Of a stretch of DNA of 64,000 nucleotides, positions 63,415 through 64,000 are shown one piece after another. The notes under the pieces were generated by a model. That model worked only from the letters and a program-made list of their open reading frames with translations. It did not search any database and was not told where the DNA came from. How positions within the stretch are numbered: the first letter of the stretch is position 1; every line of letters begins with the position of its first letter. This stretch comes from Azospirillum cavernae (lineage in GTDB: Bacteria; Pseudomonadota; Alphaproteobacteria; Azospirillales; Azospirillaceae): contig NZ_QYUL01000006.1 in NCBI RefSeq assembly GCF_003590795.1, forward strand, positions 1 to 64,000. Reading direction: 5' to 3'. The position numbers and the translations under genes were made by a program.

Positions 63415-64000
63415 ATGAGCCAGACCATCAACAAACCTCAGGGAACGTTGCTTCGTGGGCAACGCAAAGCGCTTCAATCCTGGCCAAAGGGGAAGCGCAT
63501 CCCTTTTCCCGGCTTGTTTCAGAAGCTTCGGGGAACCGACAAGCTCCTGAGCGACGCTGACGCTGCTTTTGAGGAAGGGCGCCTGACGGAGGGCGCGCGG
63601 CTGCTGAAAATTCTGGCGGGTCGGCGTCACACCGACGCTCTGTTCCGGCTGGGTCAATGTTACGCGCAGGGGCGCGGAGTCGTCCGCAACATGCCGGAGG
63701 CGGTCAGTTGGATACGTCGGGCGGCGGAGTTGGGGCACACCGACGCGCAGCACTTCCTGGGACAGATCTATTCCCAGGGGATGGGCAAGGTGCGGGACTA
63801 CAGCGATCCGATGCGGCTCTACGCGGCGACGGACGAGGCTGACCCTCATTCCAACCGCAGCCTTTTGTTTCCTGCCGGCGTCAACATTGAGCGCAACGAA
63901 GCCGAGGGGTTCCTCTGGCTGGAACGTGCAGCGAAAGCTGGGCACGCCTTTGCTCAACTCGATCTGGCGCAGCGTTTCCTGTACGGATGGTCGGGCGGTG
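63415..64000 (+). CDS. SEL1-repeat protein, partial (runs off window end)
   Basis: An open frame from ATG 63415, 16 bp after the adaptor gene, reads MSQTINKPQGTLLRGQRKAL and stays open to the last base (195 codons). SEL1-type helical repeats begin near residue 55: FRLGQCYAQGRGVVRNMPEAVSWIRRAAELGH, then AQHFLGQIYSQGMG and EGFLWLERAAKAGH. SEL1 proteins scaffold protein complexes. Its place as the third gene of the secretion operon suggests a role in recruiting or regulating the exporter or its cargo. Confidence 0.8.
   Translation, partial: MSQTINKPQGTLLRGQRKALQSWPKGKRIPFPGLFQKLRGTDKLLSDADAAFEEGRLTEGARLLKILAGRRHTDALFRLGQCYAQGRGVVRNMPEAVSWIRRAAELGHTDAQHFLGQIYSQGMGKVRDYSDPMRLYAATDEADPHSNRSLLFPAGVNIERNEAEGFLWLERAAKAGHAFAQLDLAQRFLYGWSGG

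Overview
The window is high-GC bacterial DNA from an alphaproteobacterium, most likely a Rhodospirillales/Azospirillum-like organism. That placement rests on codon use, general protein resemblance and IS content; no rRNA or tRNA is present, so it is not firm. Most of the window is a large surface-glycan and protein-glycosylation island, ending in a type I secretion operon and peppered with insertion-sequence debris.

0-10.6 kb is a decay and insertion zone. It holds an SGNH-hydrolase-like gene broken by several frameshifts, a methyltransferase with one frameshift, a degenerate IS256 transposase framed by two ~434-bp inverted copies of an IS110-family 3' end, an AT-rich intact sulfotransferase, an IS5 remnant, two serine recombinases, an intact ISAs1-type element and an intact-looking IS630-type element whose transposase is split at an A8 run.

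10.6-23 kb carries a minus-strand chain of tightly overlapping glycosyltransferase genes. They include two TPR proteins with GT9-like C-termini and a TPR/OGT-like GT41 enzyme. The chain lies directly downstream of an RTX-repeat protein gene and its terminator. 23-25.3 kb is a second IS graveyard (IS3, a palindromic MITE, ISAs1, IS256 and IS1380-like pieces) and an AT-rich, probably frameshifted 2OG-Fe(II) oxygenase-like gene.

25.6-33.9 kb has a C1q-like/tail-fibre-like protein, a TPR protein, an unusual three-part protein (unassigned N-terminus, fasciclin domain, GmhB-type HAD phosphatase), a Rossmann/GT-B-like protein, a CDP-glucose synthase (RfbF type) and a methylthiotransferase-like radical SAM protein. 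34-35.2 kb is IS110 and ISL3 debris. 35.4-40.4 kb has pseudaminic-acid genes pseB and pseC, a small unknown protein, a second RTX protein and an AMIN-like envelope protein. 40.6-41.4 kb is more IS debris.

41.5-54.7 kb is nucleotide-sugar and glycan assembly: UDP-xylose synthase, the complete dTDP-L-rhamnose set (rfbA, rfbD, rfbB, rfbC), galE, gmhA, a 1546-residue protein with three GT2 domains around a coiled coil encoded by a 42-bp minisatellite, and further GT4 and GT2 enzymes. 55-57.5 kb has a small TPR gene and a GT8-like/exostosin-like fusion. 57.5-59.6 kb is an OmpR/EnvZ-type two-component pair. 59.8-64 kb is a divergent type I secretion operon (ABC transporter with a cysteine-less C39-like domain, HlyD-type adaptor, and a SEL1-repeat protein that runs off the end).

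As a working model (inference), the locus makes several activated sugars (dTDP-rhamnose, UDP-xylose, UDP-galactose, heptose, CDP-glucose, pseudaminic-acid intermediates) and uses soluble TPR-type and GT2/GT4 glycosyltransferases to decorate surface polymers or the RTX proteins themselves, which the type I exporter would secrete.
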